Shown here: one piece after another, positions 7,394 to 14,951 of the stretch | Layout: each line of letters opens with the position of its first letter | Position numbering within the stretch: the stretch's first letter is position 1 | Origin: JADGHQ01 sp045805385 | GTDB taxonomy: Bacteria > Actinomycetota > Thermoleophilia > Solirubrobacterales > Thermoleophilaceae | Length of the DNA stretch: 23,069 nucleotides | Direction of reading: 5' to 3' | NCBI GenBank assembly: GCA_045805385.1 | Contig: JBJMLG010000245.1 | Span: forward strand, 1-23,069 | The notes under the pieces: generated by a model | What the model saw: the letters and a program-made list of their open reading frames with translations, nothing else | Database searches by the model: none | What the model was told of the DNA's origin: nothing | Translations under genes and position numbers: made by a program

Positions 7394-8869
7394 GCGGCGA
7401 CGACCTCCACCGACACCACCGCCGCCGACAGCCTGATCGACAAGCTGCGCGCGGCCTGCGGTGACGAGAACATCGTCACCCACTCACACCAGCTCCGGAC
7501 GTACGAGTCGGACGGGCTGCTCCGCTACCGCGTGACGCCGCGTGCGGTGGTCCTGCCCGGCTCCGCGGAGGAGGTCCAGGCGGTGCTCCGCGCCTGCCAC
7601 GAGTTGCAGGTGCCCTGGGTGGCGCGCGGGTCCGGTACCGGGCTCTCCGGCGGCGCCCTGCCCGTGGAGGACGGCATCGTGATCTCGGTGAACCGCATGA
7701 ACCGCGTGCTCGACGTCGATCTTCCGAACCAGCGCGTCGTGGTCGAGCCGGGCGTGACGAACCTGGACGTGTCGAAGGCGGTCGGTCCGACTCACTTCTA
7801 CCCACCCGACCCGTCGAGCCAGATCGTCTGCTCTATCGGCGGCAACGTGGCGGAGAACGCCGGTGGCGCGCACTGCTTCAAGTACGGCTTCACCACGAAC
7901 TACGTGATCGGGCTCGAGCTCGTGCTGCCCGACGGCGAGCTGATCCAGCTCGGCGGCAAGGAGCTCGACCGGCCCGGCTATGACCTCCTTGGCGCCTTCG
8001 TCGGCTCCGAGGGCACGCTCGGGATCGCCACGAAGATCACCGTGCGCGTGGTCCCGAAGCCCGAGGCGGTACGCACGCTGGTGGCCTTCTTCGGCGACAC
8101 GAGCCACGCCGGGCGGGCCGTCTCCGACGTGGTGGCCGCGGGAATCGTGCCGGGCGCGATCGAGATGATGGACTCGCTCGCGATCGAGGCGGCGGAGGGC
8201 GCGACCCACGCCGGCTACCCGCCGGATGCGGGCGCGGCGCTCGTGGTGGAGCTCGACGGGTCCGAGGCCGAGTGCGATCACCGCTTCGGGGAGGTCAAGG
8301 AGATCTGCCAGCGCAACGAGGCGACGGGCATCCGCGTGGCACAGAACGAGGTCGAGCGCGAGCTCATCTGGAAGGCGCGCAAGGCCGCCTTCGCAGCCAT
8401 GGGTCGCGTCTCCACGCACTACTACGTCCAGGACGGCGTGATCCCGCGCACCCGCCTGCCCGAGGTGCTCGCGCGCATCGACGAGCTCTCGAGGCAGTAC
8501 GGCATGCCGGTGGCGAACGTCTTTCACGCAGGGGACGGCAACCTGCACCCGCTCGTCTGCTACGACGGCGCAAAGGAAGGCGAGGCCCAGCGCGCGGAGG
8601 AGCTCTCCGGGGAGATTCTCGCCGCCTGCGTCGAGGCGGGCGGCTCGATCACCGGCGAGCACGGCGTCGGCTACGACAAGAAGGGCTACATGCCGCGCAT
8701 GTTCGACGAGGCCGACTTCGACGCCTTCCAGCGACTGCGCTGCTCGTTCGACCCGGCGGGACTGGCGAACCCGGGCAAGGTGATGCCCACACCGCGGCTG
8801 TGCGGCGAGGTGCCCGGCCCATACCGCCAGCACCCGCTCGAGGCGGCCGGAATCGCGGAGCGCTTCTGA
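7391..8869 (+). CDS. glcD: Glycolate oxidase subunit GlcD (FAD-linked oxidase)
   Basis: A 492-residue FAD-dependent 2-hydroxyacid dehydrogenase subunit, the catalytic flavoprotein that oxidises glycolate to glyoxylate (some homologues oxidise D-lactate). The N-terminal PCMH-type FAD domain has VVLPGSAEEVQAVLRAC and the flavin-binding RGSGTGLSGGA at residues 79-89, then GGNVAENAGGAHCFKYG and GSEGTLGIATKI. The C-terminal FAD-oxidase domain carries HAGDGNLHP (from about 379) and GEHGVGYDKKGYM (from about 422), both signatures of the GlcD/D-LDH family. Length equals the E. coli GlcD norm (499). TTG start chosen because of the well-placed GGGAGG. The TGA overlaps the ATG of glcE (TGATG), so the subunits are translationally coupled. 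Presence of separate GlcE and GlcF genes argues for the three-subunit glycolate enzyme rather than a single-chain lactate dehydrogenase. Confidence 0.93.
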   Translation: MAATTSTDTTAADSLIDKLRAACGDENIVTHSHQLRTYESDGLLRYRVTPRAVVLPGSAEEVQAVLRACHELQVPWVARGSGTGLSGGALPVEDGIVISVNRMNRVLDVDLPNQRVVVEPGVTNLDVSKAVGPTHFYPPDPSSQIVCSIGGNVAENAGGAHCFKYGFTTNYVIGLELVLPDGELIQLGGKELDRPGYDLLGAFVGSEGTLGIATKITVRVVPKPEAVRTLVAFFGDTSHAGRAVSDVVAAGIVPGAIEMMDSLAIEAAEGATHAGYPPDAGAALVVELDGSEAECDHRFGEVKEICQRNEATGIRVAQNEVERELIWKARKAAFAAMGRVSTHYYVQDGVIPRTRLPEVLARIDELSRQYGMPVANVFHAGDGNLHPLVCYDGAKEGEAQRAEELSGEILAACVEAGGSITGEHGVGYDKKGYMPRMFDEADFDAFQRLRCSFDPAGLANPGKVMPTPRLCGEVPGPYRQHPLEAAGIAERF

Positions 8870-10005
8870 TGGCCACGCGCGAGCTGCGCAGCGAGGTGCC
8901 CGCCACCCAGGACGAGGCGGCGGCGCTGGTGGCCCAGTGCGGCCGTGATGGCCTGCGCCTGCACGTGCGCGGCGGCGGTACCAAGGTCGGCTGGGGAACG
9001 CCGGCCGCCGAGCCGGACGTGGAGCTGTCCACCCGCTCGCTCGACGGGATGATCGAGCACAACGAGGGCGATCTCACCGCGATCCTCGAGGCCGGCGTGT
9101 CGCTTGCACGCGCGCAGGAGACGTTCGCTGCGGCGGGCCAGATGCTCGCTCTCGATCCGCCTCTCGGGGAAGGCGGCGCCGCCACGATCGGCGGCGTGAT
9201 CTCGAGTGGCGATTCCGGGCCGCTGCGCCATCGCTACGGCGCACCGCGGGACCTGGTGCTCGGAGTGAAGGTCGCGCTCTCGGACGGCACGGTGGCGAAG
9301 TCCGGGAGCAAGGTCATCAAGAACGTCGCGGGATACGACCTGGCCAAGCTCTTCGCCGGCTCGTTCGGGACGCTCGGCCTGGTGTTGCAGGTGGCCGTGC
9401 GGCTTCACCCGCGGGCGAGCGAGACCGTCACGGCAGTGGGCCGCGCGACCGACCCGGGGGCGGTTGCGCGCGGCGCGTCCGACCTCGCGCACGCCTCGCT
9501 CGAGAAGGAGTGCGTGGACGTGCGCTGGGATCAGGGCCAGGGAGCGGCGCTCGCGCGGCTGGGCGGCGCGACCGCCCGCGCCCAGGCCGAGGCCGGGGCG
9601 CGCGTGCTCGAGGAGGCGGGCCTCGAAAGCGAGGTCGTGGAGGACGACGACGATGTCTGGGAGGCGCAGCGGGCCGGCCAGCGCTCCACCGAGCAGGCGG
9701 TGGTGCGCGTCTCCGGCCTCCAGACGGAGCTTGCGCGTACGATGCGCGCGGCGGAGGCGCTGGGCGGCTCGCTGGTCGGCCGCGCGTCGCTCGCCATCTC
9801 GTGGATCACCGTCGCCCCGGAACGCGTCGCCGAGCTTCGCCGGGAGCTCGCCCCGCAGGGATGCGTCGTCCTCGACGCTCCGGCGGAGCTGCGCGCCTCA
9901 CTCGACGTCTGGGACGCCGAGCCGTCCGAGCTGGCGCGGCGCGTCAAGCAGCGCTTCGACCCCGCTGGCGTGTTTGCACCCGGCACCTTCGCCGGCGGCA
10001 TCTGA
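8869..10005 (+). CDS. glcE: Glycolate oxidase subunit GlcE (FAD-binding)
   Basis: A 378-residue second flavin-binding subunit of glycolate oxidase, membrane-associated with GlcD and GlcF in known systems. It has a PCMH-like FAD domain: VRGGGTKVGWG near residue 37, LDPPLGEGGAATIGGVISSG, GPLRHRYGAPRDLVLG and the very typical KVIKNVAGYDLAKLFAGSFGTLG at about residues 145-167. The C-terminal half is more divergent and ends RVKQRFDPAGVFAPGTF, the common tail in which the chain folds back on the flavin. Length is close to E. coli GlcE (350). The start ATG overlaps the glcD stop and the TGA overlaps the glcF start (TGATG again), so D, E and F are one translational unit. Confidence is high from motif plus context. 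Confidence 0.92.
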   Translation: MATRELRSEVPATQDEAAALVAQCGRDGLRLHVRGGGTKVGWGTPAAEPDVELSTRSLDGMIEHNEGDLTAILEAGVSLARAQETFAAAGQMLALDPPLGEGGAATIGGVISSGDSGPLRHRYGAPRDLVLGVKVALSDGTVAKSGSKVIKNVAGYDLAKLFAGSFGTLGLVLQVAVRLHPRASETVTAVGRATDPGAVARGASDLAHASLEKECVDVRWDQGQGAALARLGGATARAQAEAGARVLEEAGLESEVVEDDDDVWEAQRAGQRSTEQAVVRVSGLQTELARTMRAAEALGGSLVGRASLAISWITVAPERVAELRRELAPQGCVVLDAPAELRASLDVWDAEPSELARRVKQRFDPAGVFAPGTFAGGI

Positions 10006-11282
10006 TGGCCGGCTTCGACGCGATCCGCCCGCCGGCACAGGACCTGATCGACGAGTGCGTGCATTGCGGCTTCTGCCTCCCCACCTGTCCCACGTACAAC
10101 CTGTGGGGCGAGGAGATGGACTCGCCGCGAGGGCGCATCGTGCTGATGAGCGAGGCCGTGAGCGGCGCGGAGATATCGCCCGAGATGGTCACGCACTGGG
10201 ACCGCTGCCTCGGCTGCATGGCCTGCGTGACCGCGTGTCCCTCCGGCGTGAAGTACGACAAGCTGATCGAGGACACGCGCGCCGAGGTGGAGCGCAACCA
10301 CAGCCGCGCTCCGAGTGACCGGCTCTGGCGCAGCCTGCTGTTCGAGCTGTTCCCGCACCCGGGCCGACTCCGGGCGCTCGCACCGCTTCTCGCGCTCTCG
10401 CGCGCGCTGGGTGTGCACCGCATGGCGCGCCGCGCAGGACCGTTTCCGCGCATGCGCGCTCTCGCCGCGCTTGCGCCCGAGACGCCGCTTCGCAAGACCA
10501 TGAAGCGGCTTCCCGAGCGCGTGCTCGCGAAGGGCCAGCAGCGCGGGCGCGCCGGCCTGCTCCAAGGTTGCGTGCAGCGCGTGTTCTTCCACGACGTGAA
10601 CGTGGCCACCGCCGCCGTGCTCGCCGCCGAGGGCTACGAGGTATACGCGCCCAGCCTGCCACGCTGCTGCGGCGCGCTCCAGATGCACACGGGCTACGAC
10701 TCGCGCGACCTCGCCCGGGCGACCATCAGGGCCTTCGAGGACTGCGATTACGTGGTCGCGAACGCGGCCGGCTGCGGCTCGTCGATGAAGGACTACGAGC
10801 ACCTGCTCCGCGACGACCGGGACTGGGCCGAGCCGGCACGGGCATTCTCCGCGAAGGTTCGCGACGTCACGGAGCTCCTGGACGCGGACGGCCCGCGAGC
10901 GCACCGGTACCCGGTTCCGAGGAAAGTCGCCTACCACGACTCGTGCCACCTCGCGCACGCCCAAGCGGTCCGCGCGCAACCGCGTGATCTCCTCGGCCAG
11001 ATTCCGGAGCTCGAGCTGGTCGAGCCGGCGGAGTGGGAGATCTGCTGCGGCTCGGCGGGCATCTACAACCTGCTGAACCCCGAGCCTGCGACGGAGCTCG
11101 GGCGCCGCAAGGTCGAGAACCTGCTTGCGACGGGCGCGGATGTGATCGCCGCGGGCAACCCCGGCTGCGCGATCCAGATTGCCGCCGTAAGCGAGCAGAT
11201 GGGACGGCCGCTGCGCGTGCTGCACCCGATAGAGCTGATCCACATGTCGATACAGGGAGGCACCAGCGATGGCACACGTTGA
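10005..11282 (+). CDS. glcF: Glycolate oxidase iron-sulfur subunit GlcF
   Basis: A 425-residue electron-transfer subunit that passes electrons from the flavins to the quinone pool. Two [4Fe-4S] motifs are complete: C18-C21-C24-C28-P and C68-C71-C74-C78-P. After a variable Arg/Leu-rich middle come two cysteine-rich CCG-type domains. The first has GLLQGCVQRVFF, PRCCGALQMHTGYD and AAGCGSSMKDY; the second has YHDSCHLAHAQ, WEICCGSAGIYN and GNPGCAIQI. These bind the noncubane cluster in heterodisulfide-reductase-like proteins. Length matches the family (about 407-430). The start overlaps the glcE stop. The last 14 bases overlap the beginning of the malate synthase gene in another frame, and the coding strand there also supplies the AGGGAGG ribosome site for that gene (11254-11260). 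Confidence 0.93.
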   Translation: MAGFDAIRPPAQDLIDECVHCGFCLPTCPTYNLWGEEMDSPRGRIVLMSEAVSGAEISPEMVTHWDRCLGCMACVTACPSGVKYDKLIEDTRAEVERNHSRAPSDRLWRSLLFELFPHPGRLRALAPLLALSRALGVHRMARRAGPFPRMRALAALAPETPLRKTMKRLPERVLAKGQQRGRAGLLQGCVQRVFFHDVNVATAAVLAAEGYEVYAPSLPRCCGALQMHTGYDSRDLARATIRAFEDCDYVVANAAGCGSSMKDYEHLLRDDRDWAEPARAFSAKVRDVTELLDADGPRAHRYPVPRKVAYHDSCHLAHAQAVRAQPRDLLGQIPELELVEPAEWEICCGSAGIYNLLNPEPATELGRRKVENLLATGADVIAAGNPGCAIQIAAVSEQMGRPLRVLHPIELIHMSIQGGTSDGTR

Positions 11283-12897
11283 GGCGAAAGGCCTCGAGAT
11301 CCACGCGCCGGTCGAGGGACGGATGGAGGAGGTGCTGACGCCGGATGCACTCGAGTTCCTGAGCGGCCTGCACCGGCAGTTCGAGGGCAGGCGGCGCGAG
11401 CTGCTCGCGAAGCGGGCCGAGCGGCAGGCCGAGCTCGACGCGGGCGGCTCGCTCGACTTCCTCGAGTCCACGCGCGAGATCCGCGAGGGCGACTGGCAGG
11501 TGGCGCCGCCCCCGCCGGCACTCGAGGACCGCCGCGTCGAGATCACGGGCCCGACCGAGCGCAAGATGGTGATCAACGCGCTGAACTCCGGCGCGCGCGG
11601 GTTCATGGCCGACTTCGAGGACTCGAACTCGCCGACCTGGCAGAACATGATCCTCGGTCACGTGAACCTCACGGACGCGATCGAGGGCACGATCGAGTTC
11701 ACGCAGGAGGAGGACGGGAAGGAGTACCGCCTGAACGACGAGGTGGCGACGTTGCTCGTGCGCCCGCGCGGTTGGCACCTTCCCGAGAAGCACATCTCCG
11801 TCGACGGCCAGCCCATCGCGGGCGCACTCGTGGACTTCGGCCTCTTCTTCTTCCACAACGCCCGCCGGCTGCTCGACAAAGGCGCCGGGCCCTTCCTCTA
11901 CCTGCCCAAGCTGCAATCGCACCTCGAGGCGCGGCTGTGGAACGACGTCTTCGCGCACGCGCAGGACGAGCTCGGCGTGCCGCGAGGCAGCGTGCGCGCC
12001 ACCGTGCTGATCGAGACGGTGCCGGCCGCCTTTGAGATGGACGAGATCCTCTACGAGCTGCGGGAGCACTCGGCCGGGCTGAACGCGGGTCGCTGGGACT
12101 ACATGTTCTCGATGATCAAGTGCTTCCGGAACCGCCCGGAGTTCATGCTGCCCGACCGCAACAGCGTGACGATGACCGTGCCGTTCATGCGTGCCTACAC
12201 CGAGCTGCTCGTGAAGACCTGCCACCGGCGCGGCGCGCACGCGATGGGCGGCATGGCGGCGTTCATCCCCAGCCGGCGCGACGCCGAGGCGAACGAGCGC
12301 GCGGTGGCCAAGCTGCGTGAGGACAAGCGGCGCGAGGCGGGCGACGGGTTCGACGGCACCTGGGTCGCACATCCGGACAGCGTGCCGGCCGCCACCGAGG
12401 AGTTCGACCGCGTGCTGGGCGAGCGTCCCAACCAGGTGAGCCGGCGGCGCGACGAGGTGGAGGTGTCCGCCGCCGATCTGTTGAACGTGCAGGCCACGCC
12501 GGGCGAGATCACCGAGGAAGGGCTGGGCAGCGACGTCAACGTCGGCATCCAGTACATCTCCTCGTGGCTGCGGGGGAACGGCGCCGCGGGGATCTACGGC
12601 CTGATGGAGGACGCTGCCACGGCGGAGATCGCGCGCTCGCAGGTGTGGCAGTGGGTGCGGCACGGAGCCGAGCTGCCCGACGGTCGCGTGGTAACGCCGG
12701 AGCTCGTCCGCCGGCTGGAGCGGGAGGAGCTCGAGCGCATCCGCGGCGAGATCGGCGACGACGCGTGGTTCGAGCGCGAGGGACGCCCAGAGGCCTCGCG
12801 CGGCCTCTTCGAGCAGGTCGCCCTGGCAGACGACTTCCCGGAGTTCCTGACCCTTCCGGCCTACGACTACCTGCTCCGCGAGATCGAGCAGCTCTAG
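11269..12897 (+). CDS. aceB: Malate synthase A
   Basis: A 542-residue cytosolic enzyme that condenses glyoxylate with acetyl-CoA to malate and CoA. It is of the A form (about 530-540 residues), not the longer G form. Signatures in order: GPTERKMVINALNSGARGFM with ADFEDSNSP, PKLQSHLEARLWNDVF, GRWDYMFSMIKCFRNR, MRAYTELLVKTCHRRGAHAMGG, FIPSRR, WVAHPDSV, and LMEDAATAEIARSQ, whose Asp448 corresponds to the proposed catalytic base. The ATG lies inside the end of glcF with AGGGAGG 8 bases upstream, so it is coupled to the glycolate oxidase genes. This is the logical sink for the glyoxylate they make. In E. coli the glc operon uses the unrelated-length GlcB (G form); here an A form holds that slot. 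Its TAG stop lies in a CTAG shared with the convergent gene. Confidence 0.95.
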   Translation: MAHVEAKGLEIHAPVEGRMEEVLTPDALEFLSGLHRQFEGRRRELLAKRAERQAELDAGGSLDFLESTREIREGDWQVAPPPPALEDRRVEITGPTERKMVINALNSGARGFMADFEDSNSPTWQNMILGHVNLTDAIEGTIEFTQEEDGKEYRLNDEVATLLVRPRGWHLPEKHISVDGQPIAGALVDFGLFFFHNARRLLDKGAGPFLYLPKLQSHLEARLWNDVFAHAQDELGVPRGSVRATVLIETVPAAFEMDEILYELREHSAGLNAGRWDYMFSMIKCFRNRPEFMLPDRNSVTMTVPFMRAYTELLVKTCHRRGAHAMGGMAAFIPSRRDAEANERAVAKLREDKRREAGDGFDGTWVAHPDSVPAATEEFDRVLGERPNQVSRRRDEVEVSAADLLNVQATPGEITEEGLGSDVNVGIQYISSWLRGNGAAGIYGLMEDAATAEIARSQVWQWVRHGAELPDGRVVTPELVRRLEREELERIRGEIGDDAWFEREGRPEASRGLFEQVALADDFPEFLTLPAYDYLLREIEQL

Positions 12898-13409
12898 GCG
12901 ACGCCGGGCGCGGGCCACTCCTCGGACGTGATGGCGTAGCGCTCGTGGTCGCGCCAGACGCCGCCGACCATCAGGTAGCGCGGCGAGAAGCCCTCGCGCC
13001 TGAACCCCAGCCGCTGGACGAGTGCAATCGAGCGCTCGTTGCCCGGCTGTACGTTCGCCTCGATGCGGTGGAGCCCCATCGCGCCGAACGCGTGGTCGAG
13101 GATCTGGATCAGGCCCTGCCGCATCAGCCCCTGACCCATGTACGGCTCGAACCCGGTGTAGCCGAGGTAGCCGGACAGCAGCGGCGCGCGCACGATCTGG
13201 CTGACCGTGGCGAAGCCGGCGAGGCCGCCGCCCGGGGCCTCGATCAGGTAGCCCTCGCAGTCGTCGGTCGCGATCTTCGCGAGGTAGTCCCTGTAGAGCT
13301 GGGGACTGTCCGGCGGGAAGCTCCACGGCCGGTGCGACGCGCGGCTGCGCGCAACCGCCGCGAGGAACGCGGCCTGGTCGTCGGCGCGGGGCGCTCGAAC
13401 GCGCACCAT
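12894..13409 (-). CDS. GNAT-family N-acetyltransferase (RimJ/RimL type)
   Basis: About 171 residues, the normal size for a single GNAT domain that transfers acetyl from acetyl-CoA to an amine. Visible family elements are the N-terminal VRAPRADDQAAFLAAV, the acetyl-CoA pyrophosphate-binding segment YMGQGLMRQGLIQIL, and ANVQPGNERSIALVQRLGFRREG, the RimJ/RimL-like motif B. No substrate can be named; ribosomal protein N-termini, antibiotics and small amines are all possible. I chose ATG 13409, which stands 4 bp after the stop of the upstream copper-protein gene. A GTG at 13433 would overlap that gene and add 8 residues. It ends tail to tail with malate synthase, overlapping by the 4 bases CTAG. 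Likely co-transcribed with the copper protein, though a functional link is not evident. Confidence 0.85.
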   Translation of the reverse strand: MVRVRAPRADDQAAFLAAVARSRASHRPWSFPPDSPQLYRDYLAKIATDDCEGYLIEAPGGGLAGFATVSQIVRAPLLSGYLGYTGFEPYMGQGLMRQGLIQILDHAFGAMGLHRIEANVQPGNERSIALVQRLGFRREGFSPRYLMVGGVWRDHERYAITSEEWPAPGVA

Positions 13410-13413
13410 CACA

Positions 13414-14775
13414 TCAGCGCTTCGACCGGACACGCACGACCTGCGACATGTAGACGGGGTGGAGGGAGCAGTAGATGCGGTACACGCCTGGCACCGTGAA
13501 GCGGTTGGATTCCACGTGCCCCTTTCGCACGCTGGGAGTGGCGAAGCCGCGCGGGCCGTTCACGAGCGTCGCGTCGTGCGCCGCGGTATCGCGGAAACGC
13601 CAGCGCACGGTCGCGCCCCGCGGGACGGAGAGATTGGCCACGCTGTAGCGGAAGTCGGCGACGCTCACATCCGCGTCGCCGTCGTAGCGGCGCAGCGGGC
13701 CCGGCGGCCTGGAGATCGGACGCACCACGCCGTCGCGGCCCGCCGCCTCGAAGGGCACGATGATCGCCGGCGGTGCGAGGCGGCCGCCGGCGACACCATT
13801 TCCGTCGAGCACCTGGACGTCGGGGGGCTTGGCGCCGCAGGCGGACGAGTCGGCCCGCGGGTCCTCGGCGATGTACACATGCATGATCCCCATCACGCGC
13901 ATGTGCGGGTAGTGCCCGTCGTATTCGGCCGACAGCCTGAGCTGCTCTCCCTTTCGGACATCCCAGCCTGTTGCCGATTGCCACCAGCTCACGTTCACAG
14001 GGTCCGGCTCGTGCAGCAGCGGGACGACCGTGTAGAGCGGATCGCCCGGCGGCGCGTAGGTGGGCACCGCGCTCTGCAGAACGCGGTGGCCGCAGCGCGG
14101 CTGCGTGAGGGTGAGCCTGCGCGAACCGCCGTGCAGGTGGCCGCCCATGGCCACGATTCGCCCGCTCACCGGCACGGTCCAGCTGATCTTCCGCGAGCTG
14201 GTCGCGCCGGGAGCGGCGCCTCCCGGCACCGAGTACTGCGGATCGTTCAGACACGGCACGATGCTCACCCAGTACGGCCGTACCGGCGTGAGGTCCGGCG
14301 AGGTGTCGACGGTCACGTGGTACTCGATGAACACCTGCTCGTCAGTCTTCAGGTGGTTCATGAGCATCCAGATCATGCGCCACTCGTCGTCCGCGCCGAT
14401 CCTGTAGCCGTAGCCCGCGGGCAACGTCATGCGGCGAAGCTCCTCGCTCGTGCCGTAGAAGCGCTCGCCGATGTCGTTGCGCGGGCAGGAGCCGTCGCGG
14501 CGAGCCTCGTCGGCGAACGCAACGTGGTGCAGCATGACCTGGTACTGCGGGATCTCCTGGCCGGTCCGGGCGTCGATCACATGCGCGTCCATCTCCGTGA
14601 CGAAGCCGTCCAGCTTCGGCGGGGGCACGTAGTTCGACGAGCGGAGCGCCTGGTAGGGCCCGATGTCGATCGGCCCGTACTTCAGCGTGAACGTCCTGAC
14701 CTCCGCGGAAGCAGGCGCCGCGAGCACCAGAAGCAGTGCAGCGGAGGTGAGTGTCGACGCGATTCCGGTTCGCAT
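13414..14775 (-). CDS. Secreted copper protein: PHM-like region fused to a C-terminal cupredoxin domain
   Basis: A 453-residue exported protein. Residues 1-24 are a classical signal peptide (Arg near the start, LLLVLAAP core, ASA cleavage site). The middle resembles copper type II, ascorbate-dependent monooxygenases (PHM/DBH fold) in its spacing of metal-type residues: HH at 83-84, His141, GGHLHGG with His213 and His215, and a Met/His-rich strand with Met298. Cys97, Cys175, Cys228 and Cys313 could make disulfides. From about 365 to the end is a cupredoxin domain with a complete type-1 copper set: His400, Cys436, His439, Met443 (YCSLHPVYM). The product would be extracytoplasmic. The reaction is not known; a mononuclear oxygenase with built-in electron donor is one model, a copper-storage or surface protein another. 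A candidate promoter and a 5' hairpin lie upstream; the GNAT gene follows after 4 bp. Confidence 0.75.
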   Translation of the reverse strand: MRTGIASTLTSAALLLVLAAPASAEVRTFTLKYGPIDIGPYQALRSSNYVPPPKLDGFVTEMDAHVIDARTGQEIPQYQVMLHHVAFADEARRDGSCPRNDIGERFYGTSEELRRMTLPAGYGYRIGADDEWRMIWMLMNHLKTDEQVFIEYHVTVDTSPDLTPVRPYWVSIVPCLNDPQYSVPGGAAPGATSSRKISWTVPVSGRIVAMGGHLHGGSRRLTLTQPRCGHRVLQSAVPTYAPPGDPLYTVVPLLHEPDPVNVSWWQSATGWDVRKGEQLRLSAEYDGHYPHMRVMGIMHVYIAEDPRADSSACGAKPPDVQVLDGNGVAGGRLAPPAIIVPFEAAGRDGVVRPISRPPGPLRRYDGDADVSVADFRYSVANLSVPRGATVRWRFRDTAAHDATLVNGPRGFATPSVRKGHVESNRFTVPGVYRIYCSLHPVYMSQVVRVRSKR

Positions 14776-14780
14776 TTTGG

Positions 14781-14798
14781 CGAGGCGTTCCTGCCTCG
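14781..14798 (-). promoter_or_regulatory. Perfect 6-bp hairpin at the 5' end of the copper-protein mRNA
   Basis: CGAGGC-N6-GCCTCG is a perfect inverted repeat whose near edge is 5 bases before the ATG of the copper-protein gene. On the transcript the loop reads AGGAAC, so the best Shine-Dalgarno-like bases sit in the loop. With the promoter proposed just upstream, transcription would begin at or within a base or two of the stem. It could stabilise the mRNA or control translation; it could also be a dyad operator. Function is inferred. Confidence 0.4.
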
Positions 14799-14804
14799 GT
14801 AGCC

Positions 14805-14833
14805 AAAGTACGTGCGGCCCGACGCTTCTGCAA
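14805..14833 (-). promoter_or_regulatory. Candidate promoter of the copper-protein/GNAT operon
   Basis: Reading the - strand, TTGCAG (14833-14828) and TACTTT (14810-14805) are separated by exactly 17 bp and lie 30 bp before the ATG. The -10 fits the TANNNT pattern common in actinobacteria; the -35 matches only the TTG of the consensus. No other pair in this divergent spacer fits as well. Confidence 0.4.
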
Positions 14834-14858
14834 GCGAATCGCGATCCTATGGCCGCCT

Positions 14859-14951
14859 ATGGACAACATTCCTGGCGAGATCACGGACGAGTGCCTGCAA
14901 AGCGACGTGAACGCGGGCATCCGGTTGCTGCAGGAGCTCGAGCGGCTCTGA
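14859..14951 (+). CDS. Possible 30-residue peptide upstream of, and coupled to, the GT39-like gene
   Basis: A short frame from ATG 14859 to TGA 14951, product beginning MDNIPGEITDECLQ and ending in an amphipathic Leu/Glu-rich stretch. By hand count 27 of its 30 sense codons end in G or C, as expected for coding DNA in this genome. The alternative N-terminal extension of the downstream gene across the same bases has only 12 of 33. This suggests that the peptide frame is the coding one. No Shine-Dalgarno precedes it, so it would need leaderless initiation. Its TGA overlaps a CTG (CTGA) that is the natural start point of the next protein. It may be a leader peptide, a small protein, or the tail of a decayed gene; I recognise no family. 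Confidence 0.35.
   Translation: MDNIPGEITDECLQSDVNAGIRLLQELERL

Noticed and set aside
8272..8868. Long upstream extension of the GlcE frame inside glcD
   Set aside because: It is the shadow of glcD in another frame; GlcE homology begins right after ATG 8869, which overlaps the glcD stop.
9510..10004. Long upstream extension of the GlcF frame inside glcE
   Set aside because: The Arg/Gly-rich translation is a shadow of glcE; the iron-sulfur protein begins at ATG 10005, overlapping the glcE stop.
9531..13326. Very long open frames on the - strand opposite glcE, glcF and malate synthase
   Set aside because: High GC makes long antisense frames common. Their products are Arg/His/Ala-rich with no recognisable domain, and the + strand genes there are unambiguous.
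14663..14947. Longer N-terminus for the GT39-like protein, from ATG 14849 or from further upstream
   Set aside because: Third-position GC in this part of the frame is only about one third, there is no ribosome site, and the extra residues are polar ahead of an otherwise natural first membrane helix.
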